Of a stretch of 64,000 bases of DNA, positions 25,434-33,076 are shown in pieces (the stretch's first letter is position 1; every line of letters begins with the position of its first letter). The notes below the pieces were generated by a model that had not been told where the DNA came from, did not search any database, and saw only the letters and a list, made by a program, of their open reading frames with translations. Location of the stretch: NCBI RefSeq assembly GCF_023370775.1, contig NZ_JAMCCQ010000002.1:722059-786058 (forward strand), written 5' to 3'. This DNA is from Marivita sp. GX14005 (GTDB taxonomy: Bacteria > Pseudomonadota > Alphaproteobacteria > Rhodobacterales > Rhodobacteraceae). The position numbers and the translations under genes are program-made.

Positions 25434-26552
25434 ATGAGCCATGCCGCCCCCCTCGAGCTTTTCGCCTCGGCCCCGCCGGGGCTTGAACATCTCCTGCGCG
25501 AGGAAATTCACGAGCTGGGATTCACGAACCCCCGCAGCGTTCCCGGCGGGGTCACCTTCGACGGCGATTGGCCGGACGCCTGGCGCGCCAACCTGATGCT
25601 GCGCGGTGCCGGTCGCATCCTCGCGCGGATCGCCCGATTTCGCGCGATGCATCTTGCGCAGCTCGACAAACGCGCGCGCAAACTGGATTGGGCGGCACTG
25701 CTGCGCCCGGGCATCCCCTACCGGATCGAGGCGACCTGCCGCAAATCCCGGATCTACCACCAGGGTGCCGCAAGCCAGCGCATCGCCGGCGCCATCACGG
25801 ACGCACTGGGGCAGGGGCCGAACGACACCGCGGCGCTCGTGGTGCGCCTGCGCATCGAGGACGATCTCTGCGAGATCAGCCTCGACACCTCCGGCGAGCC
25901 GCTGCACAAACGCGGCCACAAACAGGCCATCGGCAAGGCGCCCATGCGCGAGACGCTCGCCGCGCTTTTTCTGCGCGCCTGCGGCTATGACGGCTCCGAG
26001 CCGGTGCTTGACCCGATGTGCGGCTCGGGCACGTTCGTGATCGAGGCTGCGGAAACCGCGCTCGGCCTCGCTCCGGGCCGTTCTCGCAGCTTCGCCTTCG
26101 AGCATCTGGCGAGCTTCGATCCGCACACCTGGCGCGAGATGAAACAGGCACTTCCGACCCCGGCGAAACCCGCCGCGCAGTTCCACGGCTCGGACCGCGA
26201 TGCCGGCGCCATCGCCTCGGCAGCCGCCAATGCCGAACGCGCAGGCACGGCCCAGGTTACGGGCTTCACGCAACGCCCCATCGCCGATCTCCCGCGCCCC
26301 GGCGGCCCGCCGGGCCTCGTGATCGTCAACCCGCCCTACGGTGCCCGCATCGGCAATCGCAAACTGCTCTTCGCGCTTTACGGCAGTTTCGGCGCGGTGA
26401 TGAAGGAACGCTTCCAGGGCTGGCGCGTGGGCATCGTCACCTCCGACAAGGGGCTCGCCCGTGCAACCGGCCTGAGCTTCGCGAATGTCAGCGCGCCGAT
26501 TCCGCATGGCGGCCTCAAGGTCCAACTCTTCCAGACCGGACCGCTGAGATAG
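25434..26552 (+). CDS. THUMP-domain class I SAM-dependent RNA methyltransferase (RlmL/YcbY N-terminal type)
   Basis: A 372-residue methyltransferase. The N-terminal THUMP domain binds RNA; the catalytic domain has DPMCGSGTFVIEAA for SAM and the target-base motif VNPPYGARIG (NPPY). This matches the domain that makes m2G in 23S rRNA helix 74 (RlmL), without the second methyltransferase domain seen in E. coli. The exact target is inferred. The ATG at 25434 was chosen; longer upstream frames are not supported. Confidence 0.88.
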   Translation: MSHAAPLELFASAPPGLEHLLREEIHELGFTNPRSVPGGVTFDGDWPDAWRANLMLRGAGRILARIARFRAMHLAQLDKRARKLDWAALLRPGIPYRIEATCRKSRIYHQGAASQRIAGAITDALGQGPNDTAALVVRLRIEDDLCEISLDTSGEPLHKRGHKQAIGKAPMRETLAALFLRACGYDGSEPVLDPMCGSGTFVIEAAETALGLAPGRSRSFAFEHLASFDPHTWREMKQALPTPAKPAAQFHGSDRDAGAIASAAANAERAGTAQVTGFTQRPIADLPRPGGPPGLVIVNPPYGARIGNRKLLFALYGSFGAVMKERFQGWRVGIVTSDKGLARATGLSFANVSAPIPHGGLKVQLFQTGPLR

Positions 26553-26561
26553 CCCCACACC

Positions 26562-26613
26562 CGTCTTCTCTGTTTCACAAATATCTCGGGGGGATTGGGG
26601 GGCTGGCCCCCCG
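26562..26613 (+). repeat. dispersed element family A with G-run hairpin
   Basis: CGTCTTCTCTGTTTCACAAA, then TATCTCGGGGGG, then GGGGGG-CTGG-CCCCCC (26597-26612). It follows the methyltransferase stop and lies in the gap before the convergent moxR-type gene. It is followed at once by a family B double hairpin, so two different repeat types share this gap. Confidence 0.75.
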
Positions 26614-26615
26614 AT

Positions 26616-26654
26616 CGTTTCCGCACGGAAACGCTCAGATGCGTCAACGCATCT
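26616..26654. repeat. double-hairpin intergenic element (family B), copy 3
   Basis: CGTTTCCG-CA-CGGAAACG (26616-26633) and AGATGCGT-CA-ACGCATCT (26637-26654), both perfect. It abuts the MoxR stop codon at 26660 and also lies downstream of the plus-strand methyltransferase, so it sits between convergent genes. Confidence 0.75.
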
Positions 26655-26659
26655 GCCGC

Positions 26660-27502
26660 CTATCGACGCTCCCGCCGCGCCATGAAGGCCAGCCGCTCGA
26701 AAAGATGCACATCCTGCTCGTTCTTGAGCAGCGCACCATGCAGCTTCGGCAGCGCACTCGTCCCATCGCGCTTGAGATCGTCGGCCGTCAGGTCCTCGGC
26801 CAGCAGCAGCTTTAACCAATCGAGCACTTCCGAGGTGGACGGTTTCTTCTTCAGCCCTGGCGTTTCGCGCAGCTCGTAGAATTGCGTGAGCGCCGTGGTC
26901 AGGAGCGCCTCCTTGATGCCGGGGTGATGCACCTCCACGATACGGCGCAGCGTGTCCGGCTCCGGGAAGCGGATATAGTGGAAAAAGCAACGTCGCAGGA
27001 ACGCGTCGGGCAGTTCCTTTTCGTTGTTCGAGGTGATGATGACGATGGGCCGGTGCCGCGCGCGCACCGTCTCGCCGGTCTCGTAGACGTGAAATTCCAT
27101 CCGGTCGAGCTCTTGCAGAAGATCGTTCGGAAACTCGATATCCGCCTTGTCGATCTCGTCGATCAGCAGCACGACCTTCTCATCGGCGTCGAAGGCCTGC
27201 CACAGCTTGCCGCGCCGGATATAGTTAGACACATCGTTCACCCGGGGATCGCCAAGCTGGCTATCGCGAAGTCGGCTGACGGCGTCGTATTCGTAAAGCC
27301 CCTGCTGCGCGCGGGTCGTCGATTTGATCGACCATTCGATCATCTTCAGCCCCAGCCCGTCCGCCACCTGCCGCGCAAGTTCGGTCTTGCCGGTGCCGGG
27401 CTCGCCCTTGACCAGAAGCGGTCGCTCCAAAGTCACCGCCGCGTTGACCGCGATCATCAGGTCGGGGGTGGCAACATAGGTATTGGTGCCTTCAAATCTC
27501 AT
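26660..27502 (-). CDS. MoxR-family AAA+ ATPase
   Basis: A 280-residue AAA+ protein with Walker A KGEPGTGKTEL (33-40), Walker B VVLLIDEIDKAD and sensor region ITSNNEKELPDAFLRRC. MoxR ATPases act with VWA proteins in assembly of metalloenzymes. The likely partner is the CoxE-type protein at 22309-23493. The divergent neighbour is dksA. Confidence 0.88.
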   Translation of the reverse strand: MRFEGTNTYVATPDLMIAVNAAVTLERPLLVKGEPGTGKTELARQVADGLGLKMIEWSIKSTTRAQQGLYEYDAVSRLRDSQLGDPRVNDVSNYIRRGKLWQAFDADEKVVLLIDEIDKADIEFPNDLLQELDRMEFHVYETGETVRARHRPIVIITSNNEKELPDAFLRRCFFHYIRFPEPDTLRRIVEVHHPGIKEALLTTALTQFYELRETPGLKKKPSTSEVLDWLKLLLAEDLTADDLKRDGTSALPKLHGALLKNEQDVHLFERLAFMARRERR

Positions 27503-27554
27503 CTTTTCAATGCCTCATCCGTCATTGTTCAAGCGCGGGATTTCGCGCTTTTAT

Positions 27555-27580
27555 GGGGGTTTTCGCTAGTGACAACCCCC
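27555..27580. other. hairpin in the divergent MoxR/dksA gap
   Basis: GGGGGTT (27555-27561) pairs with AACCCCC (27574-27580) over a 12-nt loop. It lies 55 bp before dksA and 53 bp before the MoxR start, so it could be part of a leader or an operator. No further signal supports a specific role. Confidence 0.4.
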
Positions 27581-27634
27581 GGGCCTTCCGTTAAGTGCTG
27601 CGCGCAGGGGTGCCAGATTTCGAAAGGATAATCC

Positions 27635-28090
27635 ATGTCGGATACTGGTGTAGGCAAGGGGACGAAAATGAAAGCCGAGAGTTTTCTGCCAGACGATTAC
27701 ATGCCCGCCGAGGACGAGCCGTTCATGAATGAGCGCCAGGTGGAATGGTTCCGCCGCGAGCTTCTGGAGCAGCGGGCAGAGCTTTTGAACGAAAGCAAAT
27801 CCACCATCGCCGGTTTGCAGGACGGAACGCGCAATATTCCTGACGTGGCAGACCGCGCGTCGGAGGAAACGGATCGCGCGCTCGAATTGCGCATCCGCGA
27901 CCGTCAGCGCAAGCTGGTCGCCAAGATCGACGCGGCCTTGCGCCGGATCGATGAGGGCGAGTTCGGCTACTGCCAGGCGACCGGGGAGCCGATTTCACTC
28001 AAGCGGCTGGTCGCGCGTCCCACGACGACGCTCAGCCTCGAGGCGCAGGAGCGGCACGAACGGCGCGAGAAAGTGCATCGGGACGATTGA
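27635..28090 (+). CDS. dksA: RNA polymerase-binding transcription factor DksA (zinc-finger-degenerate type)
   Basis: DksA binds in the polymerase secondary channel and, with ppGpp, adjusts rRNA and amino-acid gene transcription. The 151-residue product has the coiled coil with tip motif DVADRA (Asp70, Asp73, Ala75) and the globular region EFGYCQATGEPI. Only Cys113 of the four zinc cysteines remains; the others are Thr116, Leu133-region and Leu135-region residues. DksA of Rhodobacter sphaeroides is known to be of this single-cysteine type and active. Ribosome site AAGGAT precedes the ATG. Confidence 0.93.
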   Translation: MSDTGVGKGTKMKAESFLPDDYMPAEDEPFMNERQVEWFRRELLEQRAELLNESKSTIAGLQDGTRNIPDVADRASEETDRALELRIRDRQRKLVAKIDAALRRIDEGEFGYCQATGEPISLKRLVARPTTTLSLEAQERHERREKVHRDD

Positions 28091-28114
28091 TCCCGGAGCC
28101 ATCGACACACATAC

Positions 28115-28148
28115 GCGCCGGGGTCTGATCGCCCCGGCGCGTCCTGTT
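28115..28148 (+). terminator. intrinsic terminator after dksA
   Basis: GCGCCGGGG (28115-28123) pairs with CCCCGGCGC (28132-28140), followed by GTCCTGTTT, a weak T-run. It lies 24 bp after the dksA stop and 13 bp before the ribosome site of the next gene. Confidence 0.7.
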
Positions 28149-28161
28149 TGAGGGGACGACA

Positions 28162-29334
28162 TTGGATCTGAAGGGCATGGGTATCGGCGTGATCGGCGGC
28201 GGGATCGGCGGGCTCGCCGCCGCGCTGGCCTTCGCGCAGCGCGGCGCATCGGTCACGGTGCTCGAACAGGCCGACGCGATCACCGAGGTCGGCGCCGGGA
28301 TTCAGGTCTCGCCCAATGGGCTGCGCGTGATCGAGGCGCTTGGCCTGTCCGATATGCTGCAGGCTTGCTCGGTGCGCGGCAGGGCGGTTTCACTGCGCGA
28401 GGGGCAAAGCGGTTCCCAAGTGGCGCGGCTCGATCTGCTGCGTTTGCCGGAAGATCAGGCGTATTTCTTCGTTCACCGCGCCGATATCGTCGATCTGCTG
28501 GCATCTGCGGCGCGGGCGCATGGGGTGACGATCCGGCTGTTGCAAAAGGCCGATACCGTGCGCCCCGGTCCGCGCCCCGAGATCACGCTTGCCAACGGGG
28601 ATCGCTTCGGCGCCGATCTGGTCGTCGGCGCCGACGGGATACATTCCGCACTGCGTCCGGTGCTGAACGGGCCGCAAAAGCCGTTTTTCACCGGGCAGGT
28701 GGCGTGGCGCTGCATCGTGCCGAACACGGTGGGCCACCCCGATCACGCTCGCGTTCACATGGGCGCGGGGCGCCATGTCGTGACCTATCCGCTGCGTGAT
28801 CGCACGGTCCTCAATATCGTCGCGGTCGAGGAACGCGCCGGATGGGCGGCGGAAAGCTGGTCGCAATTGGACGATCCGGAGAACCTGCGCCGTGCCTTCT
28901 CGGGCTTCGGCGATACGGTCCGCGATCTTCTGGCGCAGGCCGAAGCGCCGGGGATCTGGGGGCTTTTCCGGCACCCCGTCGCCGCCCATTGGCACGGCAA
29001 GGGCTGCGCGATAATTGGTGATGCGGCGCATCCGACGCTGCCGTTTCTGGCGCAGGGGGCCAATATGGCACTGGAGGATGCGTGGGTTCTGGCAGACGCC
29101 ATCGCACGGGCGAGCGATCTGCAAAGTGGCCTGGCCGCCTTTGAGGCGCGGCGCAAGCCGCGCGCCACGCGCGTCATAGACGCGGCGAGCAGGAACGCGC
29201 GCAACTACCATCTCTCGCCCGGACCCGTCCGTTTCGCCGCGCATACCGCGCTGCGTCTGGCGAGCCGTGCGGCACCGATGCAATTGCTCGGGCGGTTCGA
29301 CTGGCTCTATGGCCATGACGTGACCGCGGACTGA
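28162..29334 (+). CDS. FAD-dependent monooxygenase (salicylate hydroxylase/UbiH-like)
   Basis: A 390-residue class A flavoprotein monooxygenase. The N-terminal FAD motif is IGVIGGGIGGLAAALAFAQRG, the central motif DLVVGADGIHSALRPVL is the DG fingerprint, and GKGCAIIGDAAHPTLPFLAQGA is the second FAD motif. It probably hydroxylates an aromatic substrate using NADH or NADPH. No catabolic genes are nearby to reveal the substrate. Start is TTG at 28162 with AGGGG six nucleotides upstream; the ATG at 28177 is an alternative. Confidence 0.85.
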   Translation: MDLKGMGIGVIGGGIGGLAAALAFAQRGASVTVLEQADAITEVGAGIQVSPNGLRVIEALGLSDMLQACSVRGRAVSLREGQSGSQVARLDLLRLPEDQAYFFVHRADIVDLLASAARAHGVTIRLLQKADTVRPGPRPEITLANGDRFGADLVVGADGIHSALRPVLNGPQKPFFTGQVAWRCIVPNTVGHPDHARVHMGAGRHVVTYPLRDRTVLNIVAVEERAGWAAESWSQLDDPENLRRAFSGFGDTVRDLLAQAEAPGIWGLFRHPVAAHWHGKGCAIIGDAAHPTLPFLAQGANMALEDAWVLADAIARASDLQSGLAAFEARRKPRATRVIDAASRNARNYHLSPGPVRFAAHTALRLASRAAPMQLLGRFDWLYGHDVTAD

Positions 29335-29350
29335 GGCACAGCGGATACGA

Positions 29351-29374
29351 AAAAAGCGGCCCGAAAGCCGCTTT
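29351..29374 (-). terminator. intrinsic terminator after infC (works on minus strand)
   Basis: On the minus strand AAAGCGGC pairs with GCCGCTTT and the T-run continues to six T (29351-29374). It lies 26 bp after the infC stop. On the plus strand the same stem follows the monooxygenase with a weaker T-run, so it may serve both convergent genes. Confidence 0.8.
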
Positions 29375-29399
29375 CCGTTTCAGACGATCGAGGCCGCGC

Positions 29400-29945
29400 T
29401 CATTTCGGGAGCGGGCCGATCATCATGACCATCTGACGACCTTCCATCTTGGGCATGTTCTCGACCTTGCCATGCTCCTTGGTGTCTTCCTTGATCCGCT
29501 CCAGCAGCTCGCGGCCAAGGTTCTGATGCGCCATTTCCCGGCCGCGGAACCGCAGCGTGACCTTCACCTTGTCACCCGCATCGAGGAACTTGTACACGTT
29601 TCGCATCTTCACGTCATAGTCGTGGGTGTCGGTTCCCGGGCGGAACTTCACTTCCTTGACGTCGATGATCTTCTGCTTCTTGCGCGCCTCGGATTCGCGC
29701 TTTTGCTGCTCGTACTTATACTTGCCGAAATCCATGATCTTGACGACCGGCGGCTTGGCGTTCGGCGAGATCTCGACAAGGTCGAGCCCGGCTTCAACGG
29801 CCATCTCCAGCCCACGCTCGGGCGAGACGACGCCGATATTCTCACCGTCCGCGCCGATCAGGCGGATTTCCGGGGCGCGGATGCGTTCATTGACGCGGGG
29901 TCCGGTGTCGCGCGTCGGCGGCGCGTTATGTGGTCTGCGGGCTAT
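29400..29945 (-). CDS. infC: translation initiation factor IF-3, AUA start
   Basis: IF-3 keeps ribosomal subunits apart and checks start codons. The 181-residue product contains [44 protein letters not shown] and [18 protein letters not shown], the N- and C-domain signatures. The best start is ATA at 29945: AAGGAG (29953-29958) lies seven nucleotides before it, and the N-terminus then reads [10 protein letters not shown] as in relatives. An ATG at 29966 would put the ribosome site inside the gene. Rare AUU/AUA-type starts on infC are known to let IF-3 repress its own translation. Confidence 0.92.
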   Translation of the reverse strand: MARRPHNAPPTRDTGPRVNERIRAPEIRLIGADGENIGVVSPERGLEMAVEAGLDLVEISPNAKPPVVKIMDFGKYKYEQQKRESEARKKQKIIDVKEVKFRPGTDTHDYDVKMRNVYKFLDAGDKVKVTLRFRGREMAHQNLGRELLERIKEDTKEHGKVENMPKMEGRQMVMMIGPLPK

Positions 29946-29952
29946 GGTGATG

Positions 29953-29958
29953 CTCCTT
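29953..29958 (-). promoter_or_regulatory. ribosome binding site of infC
   Basis: AAGGAG on the minus strand, seven nucleotides before the ATA codon at 29945. The position decides the start: any upstream ATG would lie beyond the ribosome site. Confidence 0.8.
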
Positions 29959-30150
29959 CGATGCAATTCCGATCAAGGCTGCAAATTAGACGCGATACCG
30001 CGGGCTTTCAACCGCAATTTGAGCGGAACCCGGCGCATCCGGGTGGCGTTGAACAGGTGATGCTGCTCCCGCGGGGCAGTTGATGTTCAATTGGTGAACG
30101 CGCCGTGGATTGGCCCGGCGGGACAACAGCAAAAGGGGGTCATTGATCCG

Positions 30151-30891
30151 ATGAGAAACCTGTTAATCCTGATCGTCGTGATTGCCGTCGCTTTCGGCAT
30201 CTATGCCGTCATGCAAGACGATCTTGACGGACCCGCGCCGGAAGTGGTCGCTCCGACCAACGAGCCTATCGGTGACGAGGTGGTAGGCGACGTGTCAACC
30301 GTGGTGGATGAGCCGGGCGCGGAGGCCGATATCGAGATCGACGCCTCCGAGGCGCTGGACGACACGGCCGAAGCGACCGAGGACATGCTCGACAACGCGG
30401 CCGATGGAGCGGCCGAGATGGCTGACGATGCCGAAGCGGCTACGGAAGACGCCATGCAGGACGTCTCCGAAGCAGCGGACGATGCGGCTGCCGCTACCGA
30501 CGAGGCTCTGGACGATGCCGCCGCCGCAACTGAAGACGCGGCAGAGGCGACGGAAGAAGCTGCGGAAGATGCAGCGGCCGCTACAGAGCAGACGCTCGAC
30601 AACGCTGCGGACGCGACCGAAGAGGCGGTTGAGGACACGGCGGCCGCCACCGAAGATGCAGCCGCCGCGACCGAAGATGCTGCGAACGCCACTGCAGATG
30701 CGGTTTCGGACGCGCCGGAATTTCTGACGGCAGAGAATTTCGACTACGATCGCGCGGTTGAATATATCGACAATTCGGATCTTTCGATGACGGCGAAAAC
30801 AACCGCCAAGGCCGGTCTTGCCGAAATGCGCGATAGCCCGGAGCAACTCGAAAAACTGCTTACCGCGCTGCGCGACGAATTGGGCTTCTGA
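30151..30891 (+). CDS. membrane-anchored acidic, alanine-rich repeat protein
   Basis: A 246-residue protein. An N-terminal membrane anchor (LLILIVVIAVAFGIYAV) is followed by a very acidic Ala/Asp/Glu/Thr region (about residues 64-187) of EDAAEATEEAAEDAAA-like units that should form long amphipathic helices, and a distinct 55-residue C-terminal segment (FDYDRAVEYIDNSDLS to TALRDELGF). The low-complexity part resembles stress- or apolipoprotein-like helices, but similarity searches here would be misleading. Function is unknown. The ATG at 30151 is chosen because it begins the membrane anchor. Confidence 0.75.
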   Translation: MRNLLILIVVIAVAFGIYAVMQDDLDGPAPEVVAPTNEPIGDEVVGDVSTVVDEPGAEADIEIDASEALDDTAEATEDMLDNAADGAAEMADDAEAATEDAMQDVSEAADDAAAATDEALDDAAAATEDAAEATEEAAEDAAAATEQTLDNAADATEEAVEDTAAATEDAAAATEDAANATADAVSDAPEFLTAENFDYDRAVEYIDNSDLSMTAKTTAKAGLAEMRDSPEQLEKLLTALRDELGF

Positions 30892-30911
30892 TCGCAGGTC
30901 ATAAAACAAGC

Positions 30912-30946
30912 AAAAGCCGCACCGAGAAAGTTCGGCGCGGCTTTTT
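30912..30946. terminator. bidirectional intrinsic terminator
   Basis: AAAGCCGC-ACCGA-GAAAG-TTCGG-CGCGGCTTTTT forms a long stem, with T-runs on the plus strand (CTTTTT) and a shorter one on the minus strand. It lies between the convergent acidic-protein gene and the ferredoxin reductase gene. Confidence 0.85.
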
Positions 30947-30966
30947 CGTTGCGCGGCTCAACCGCG

Positions 30967-31827
30967 TCAGTCCAGAAACGCCTTCTCCACGACATAATGC
31001 TTGGGGTCGGAATTGGCGCCTTCCTCCAGCCCGTAACCTTCAAGCATTTCCTTGATCTCCAGATTGAATGCCAGGTTGCCGCACACCATCGCCCGATCCG
31101 TTTCGGGGGAAAGCTCCGGCACATCCAGATCGCGGAACACATCGCCCGAACGCATCAAATCGGTGATCCGGCCCATCTTCGTGCTCTGCTCGCGGGTGGT
31201 CGTGGGATAATAGCGCAGCTTTTCGTGAAAGCCCTTGCCCATCAGTTCGGCAAGCAATTCGTCACTGCGAATGGTCTCGATCAACTCCTTGCCATAGGCA
31301 AGCTCGCCTACCTCGCGGCAGGTATGGGTCAGGATGACCTCGTCGTAATCCTCGTATGTTTGCGGCTCGCGCAGCAGCGAGGCAAAGGGCGCGATGCCGG
31401 TGCCGGTGGCAAAAAGCCAAAGCCGCTTGCCCGGCAGCAGCGCGTCATGCACCAACGTGCCGACAGGCTTGGGGCGCAGGATGATCTGGTCGCCCGGCTG
31501 AATATGCTGGAGCCGACTGGTCAACGGGCCGTCCTGCACCTTGATCGAGTAGAACTCCAGTTCATCATCCCATGACGGCGACGCGATGGAATAGGCGCGC
31601 AGAAGCGGCTTTTCCTTGCCCGTCTTCGGATCGGTCTGCATCAGCCCGATCATGACGAATTCGCCGGACCGGAAGCGCAGCGAAGCCGGCCGCGTCACGC
31701 GGAAGGAAAAAAGCTTATCCGTCCAGTGCTTAACGAAAGTGACGGTTTCCGCGTCCGGAACGGCGAGCGTTTTCGTAGCGGGGGCAGCGGTGGCTGAGGC
31801 TTGGGTCACGGGCGTCAACTCTGTCAT
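30967..31827 (-). CDS. fpr: ferredoxin/flavodoxin-NADP reductase
   Basis: A 286-residue FAD enzyme that passes electrons between NADPH and ferredoxin or flavodoxin. FAD motif RAYSIASPSWDDELEFYSI, the NADP motif FATGTGIAPFASLL, and a C-terminal CGNLAFNLEIKEML. It may supply electrons for the sulfite reductase encoded next to it. The ATG at 31827 is chosen; the longer TTG at 31836 is less likely. Confidence 0.9.
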   Translation of the reverse strand: MTELTPVTQASATAAPATKTLAVPDAETVTFVKHWTDKLFSFRVTRPASLRFRSGEFVMIGLMQTDPKTGKEKPLLRAYSIASPSWDDELEFYSIKVQDGPLTSRLQHIQPGDQIILRPKPVGTLVHDALLPGKRLWLFATGTGIAPFASLLREPQTYEDYDEVILTHTCREVGELAYGKELIETIRSDELLAELMGKGFHEKLRYYPTTTREQSTKMGRITDLMRSGDVFRDLDVPELSPETDRAMVCGNLAFNLEIKEMLEGYGLEEGANSDPKHYVVEKAFLD

Positions 31828-31910
31828 AATGTCCAATCCCGGCCCTTTTAGACCGGTCCTTTCTGTCTAACCTTGATTTGCATCAGACGAAACCCGCGCG
31901 GGCAAGCGTC

Positions 31911-32309
31911 TCAGGCGGCGCGACCGCGCAGGCGGGATTGGTAATCATGCGATTTCCAATCCGCGCGGGCGAGCCATTGCGCCTCTGGCTGGCGCGCTGC
32001 CAGATCGGCGTCGATTTCCACGTCATCGAAGCCCGAGCGCCGCGCCATGGTGTATTGATCTGCGATCACATGGCCCTGCGCACGCAGATGGCCGCGATAG
32101 CCGCTTTGCCGGACCAGCCGCGCGAGGGTGAAGCCGCGCCCGTCGGCGAAGGAGGGAAAGGAAATGCGCACCAGTTCCATGCCTTGCAGCAGATCGGGCA
32201 GCGCGCGCGGATCGGTATCCGGCGCCAGATCGCGCCGCTGCTCCGGCGCAATCCAGGCCGCCGGGTCGGTGCCGCGCAGAAATCCCGTGTCGGTGACGAT
32301 GATGCTCAT
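31911..32309 (-). CDS. DUF934 protein (sulfate assimilation cluster)
   Basis: A 132-residue protein with the DUF934 features RISFPSFADGRGFTLARLVR and GHVIADQYTMARRSGFD. The family is commonly encoded at the end of sulfite-reduction operons and is thought to help APS or sulfite reduction; the mechanism is not established. The start overlaps the cysH stop (ATGA). Last gene of the operon. Confidence 0.85.
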   Translation of the reverse strand: MSIIVTDTGFLRGTDPAAWIAPEQRRDLAPDTDPRALPDLLQGMELVRISFPSFADGRGFTLARLVRQSGYRGHLRAQGHVIADQYTMARRSGFDDVEIDADLAARQPEAQWLARADWKSHDYQSRLRGRAA

Positions 32310-33076
32310 GCCGTTGCGCCTTTCGCTTGAGTTGTCTCGGCCCGGTGCAGGCCACATTCGGTTTTCTCCAGTCCGCGCCAGCGCCCGGCGCGGGGGTCTT
32401 CCTCCGCGCCCGCGCGGCTGGTGCAGGGTTTGCAGCCGATAGACGGATAGCCGCGCGCCACGAGCGGATGCCGGGGCAGCTCGTGCGCGGCGAGATGCGC
32501 CGCGATGCGCGACGGGGTCCAATCGATCAGCGGGTTGATCTTGATCCGCGCCGTTCCGGGATCGAGATCGAAGTAATCCAGCCCCGAGCGCGTGCGCGAC
32601 TGATGCCGCTTGCGCCCGGTGATCCAGGCGTCATATGGCTCAAGCGCCGCGTCCAGAACGCGGGTCTTGCGCAGATCGCAGCAGGCATCCGGATCGCGCA
32701 GATGCAGCGCGCCATAAGGATCCCGGGCCGCAAGCGTTGCCTCCGGCGCGCGGATCACCTGCACATCCGTCAACCCCAGATGCGCCACAAGCTCCGTCTG
32801 ATATTCGAGCGTTTCGGCGAAAAGCAACCGCGTGTCGATGAACAGCACGGGCAGGCTCCGGTCGATCTGCGCGATGAGGTGCAGCAAAACGGCCGAGTCC
32901 GCACCGAAGCTCGACACCATCGCGACACGCTCGAAGATCCCGCGCGTCAGCACCGCTTCGAGGAAATAGGACGTGCCGAAATGCCGGAACCGCGCGTTGA
33001 GAGTGCGCACATGGTCCTGCGCTTCGCCCAGCTCCGCCGGCGATGCGGAGCCGATATGGCCGTCGAAATCCGCCAT
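32306..33076 (-). CDS. cysH: assimilatory adenylylsulfate (APS) reductase, CysH family
   Basis: About 256 residues. It reduces adenylylsulfate to sulfite with thiol electrons. The CC pair in DACCD, the pair in GCKPC and the late ECGLH motif are the marks of the iron-sulfur APS-type enzymes rather than the PAPS-only type. The P-loop-like SSFGADSAVLLHL binds nucleotide. The ATG at 33076 overlaps the sulfite reductase stop by one base; a GTG at 33079 is the other option. Confidence 0.9.
   Translation of the reverse strand: MADFDGHIGSASPAELGEAQDHVRTLNARFRHFGTSYFLEAVLTRGIFERVAMVSSFGADSAVLLHLIAQIDRSLPVLFIDTRLLFAETLEYQTELVAHLGLTDVQVIRAPEATLAARDPYGALHLRDPDACCDLRKTRVLDAALEPYDAWITGRKRHQSRTRSGLDYFDLDPGTARIKINPLIDWTPSRIAAHLAAHELPRHPLVARGYPSIGCKPCTSRAGAEEDPRAGRWRGLEKTECGLHRAETTQAKGATA

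Noticed and set aside
25284..26990. 568-codon minus-strand frame over the THUMP methyltransferase
   Set aside because: Arg/Ala-rich, no family features, and overlaps a gene with clear catalytic motifs and part of the MoxR gene.
30201..30692. Ala/Ser-rich minus-strand frame in the acidic protein gene
   Set aside because: Complement of an acidic, alanine-rich repeat; the composition is a direct result of the plus-strand codons.
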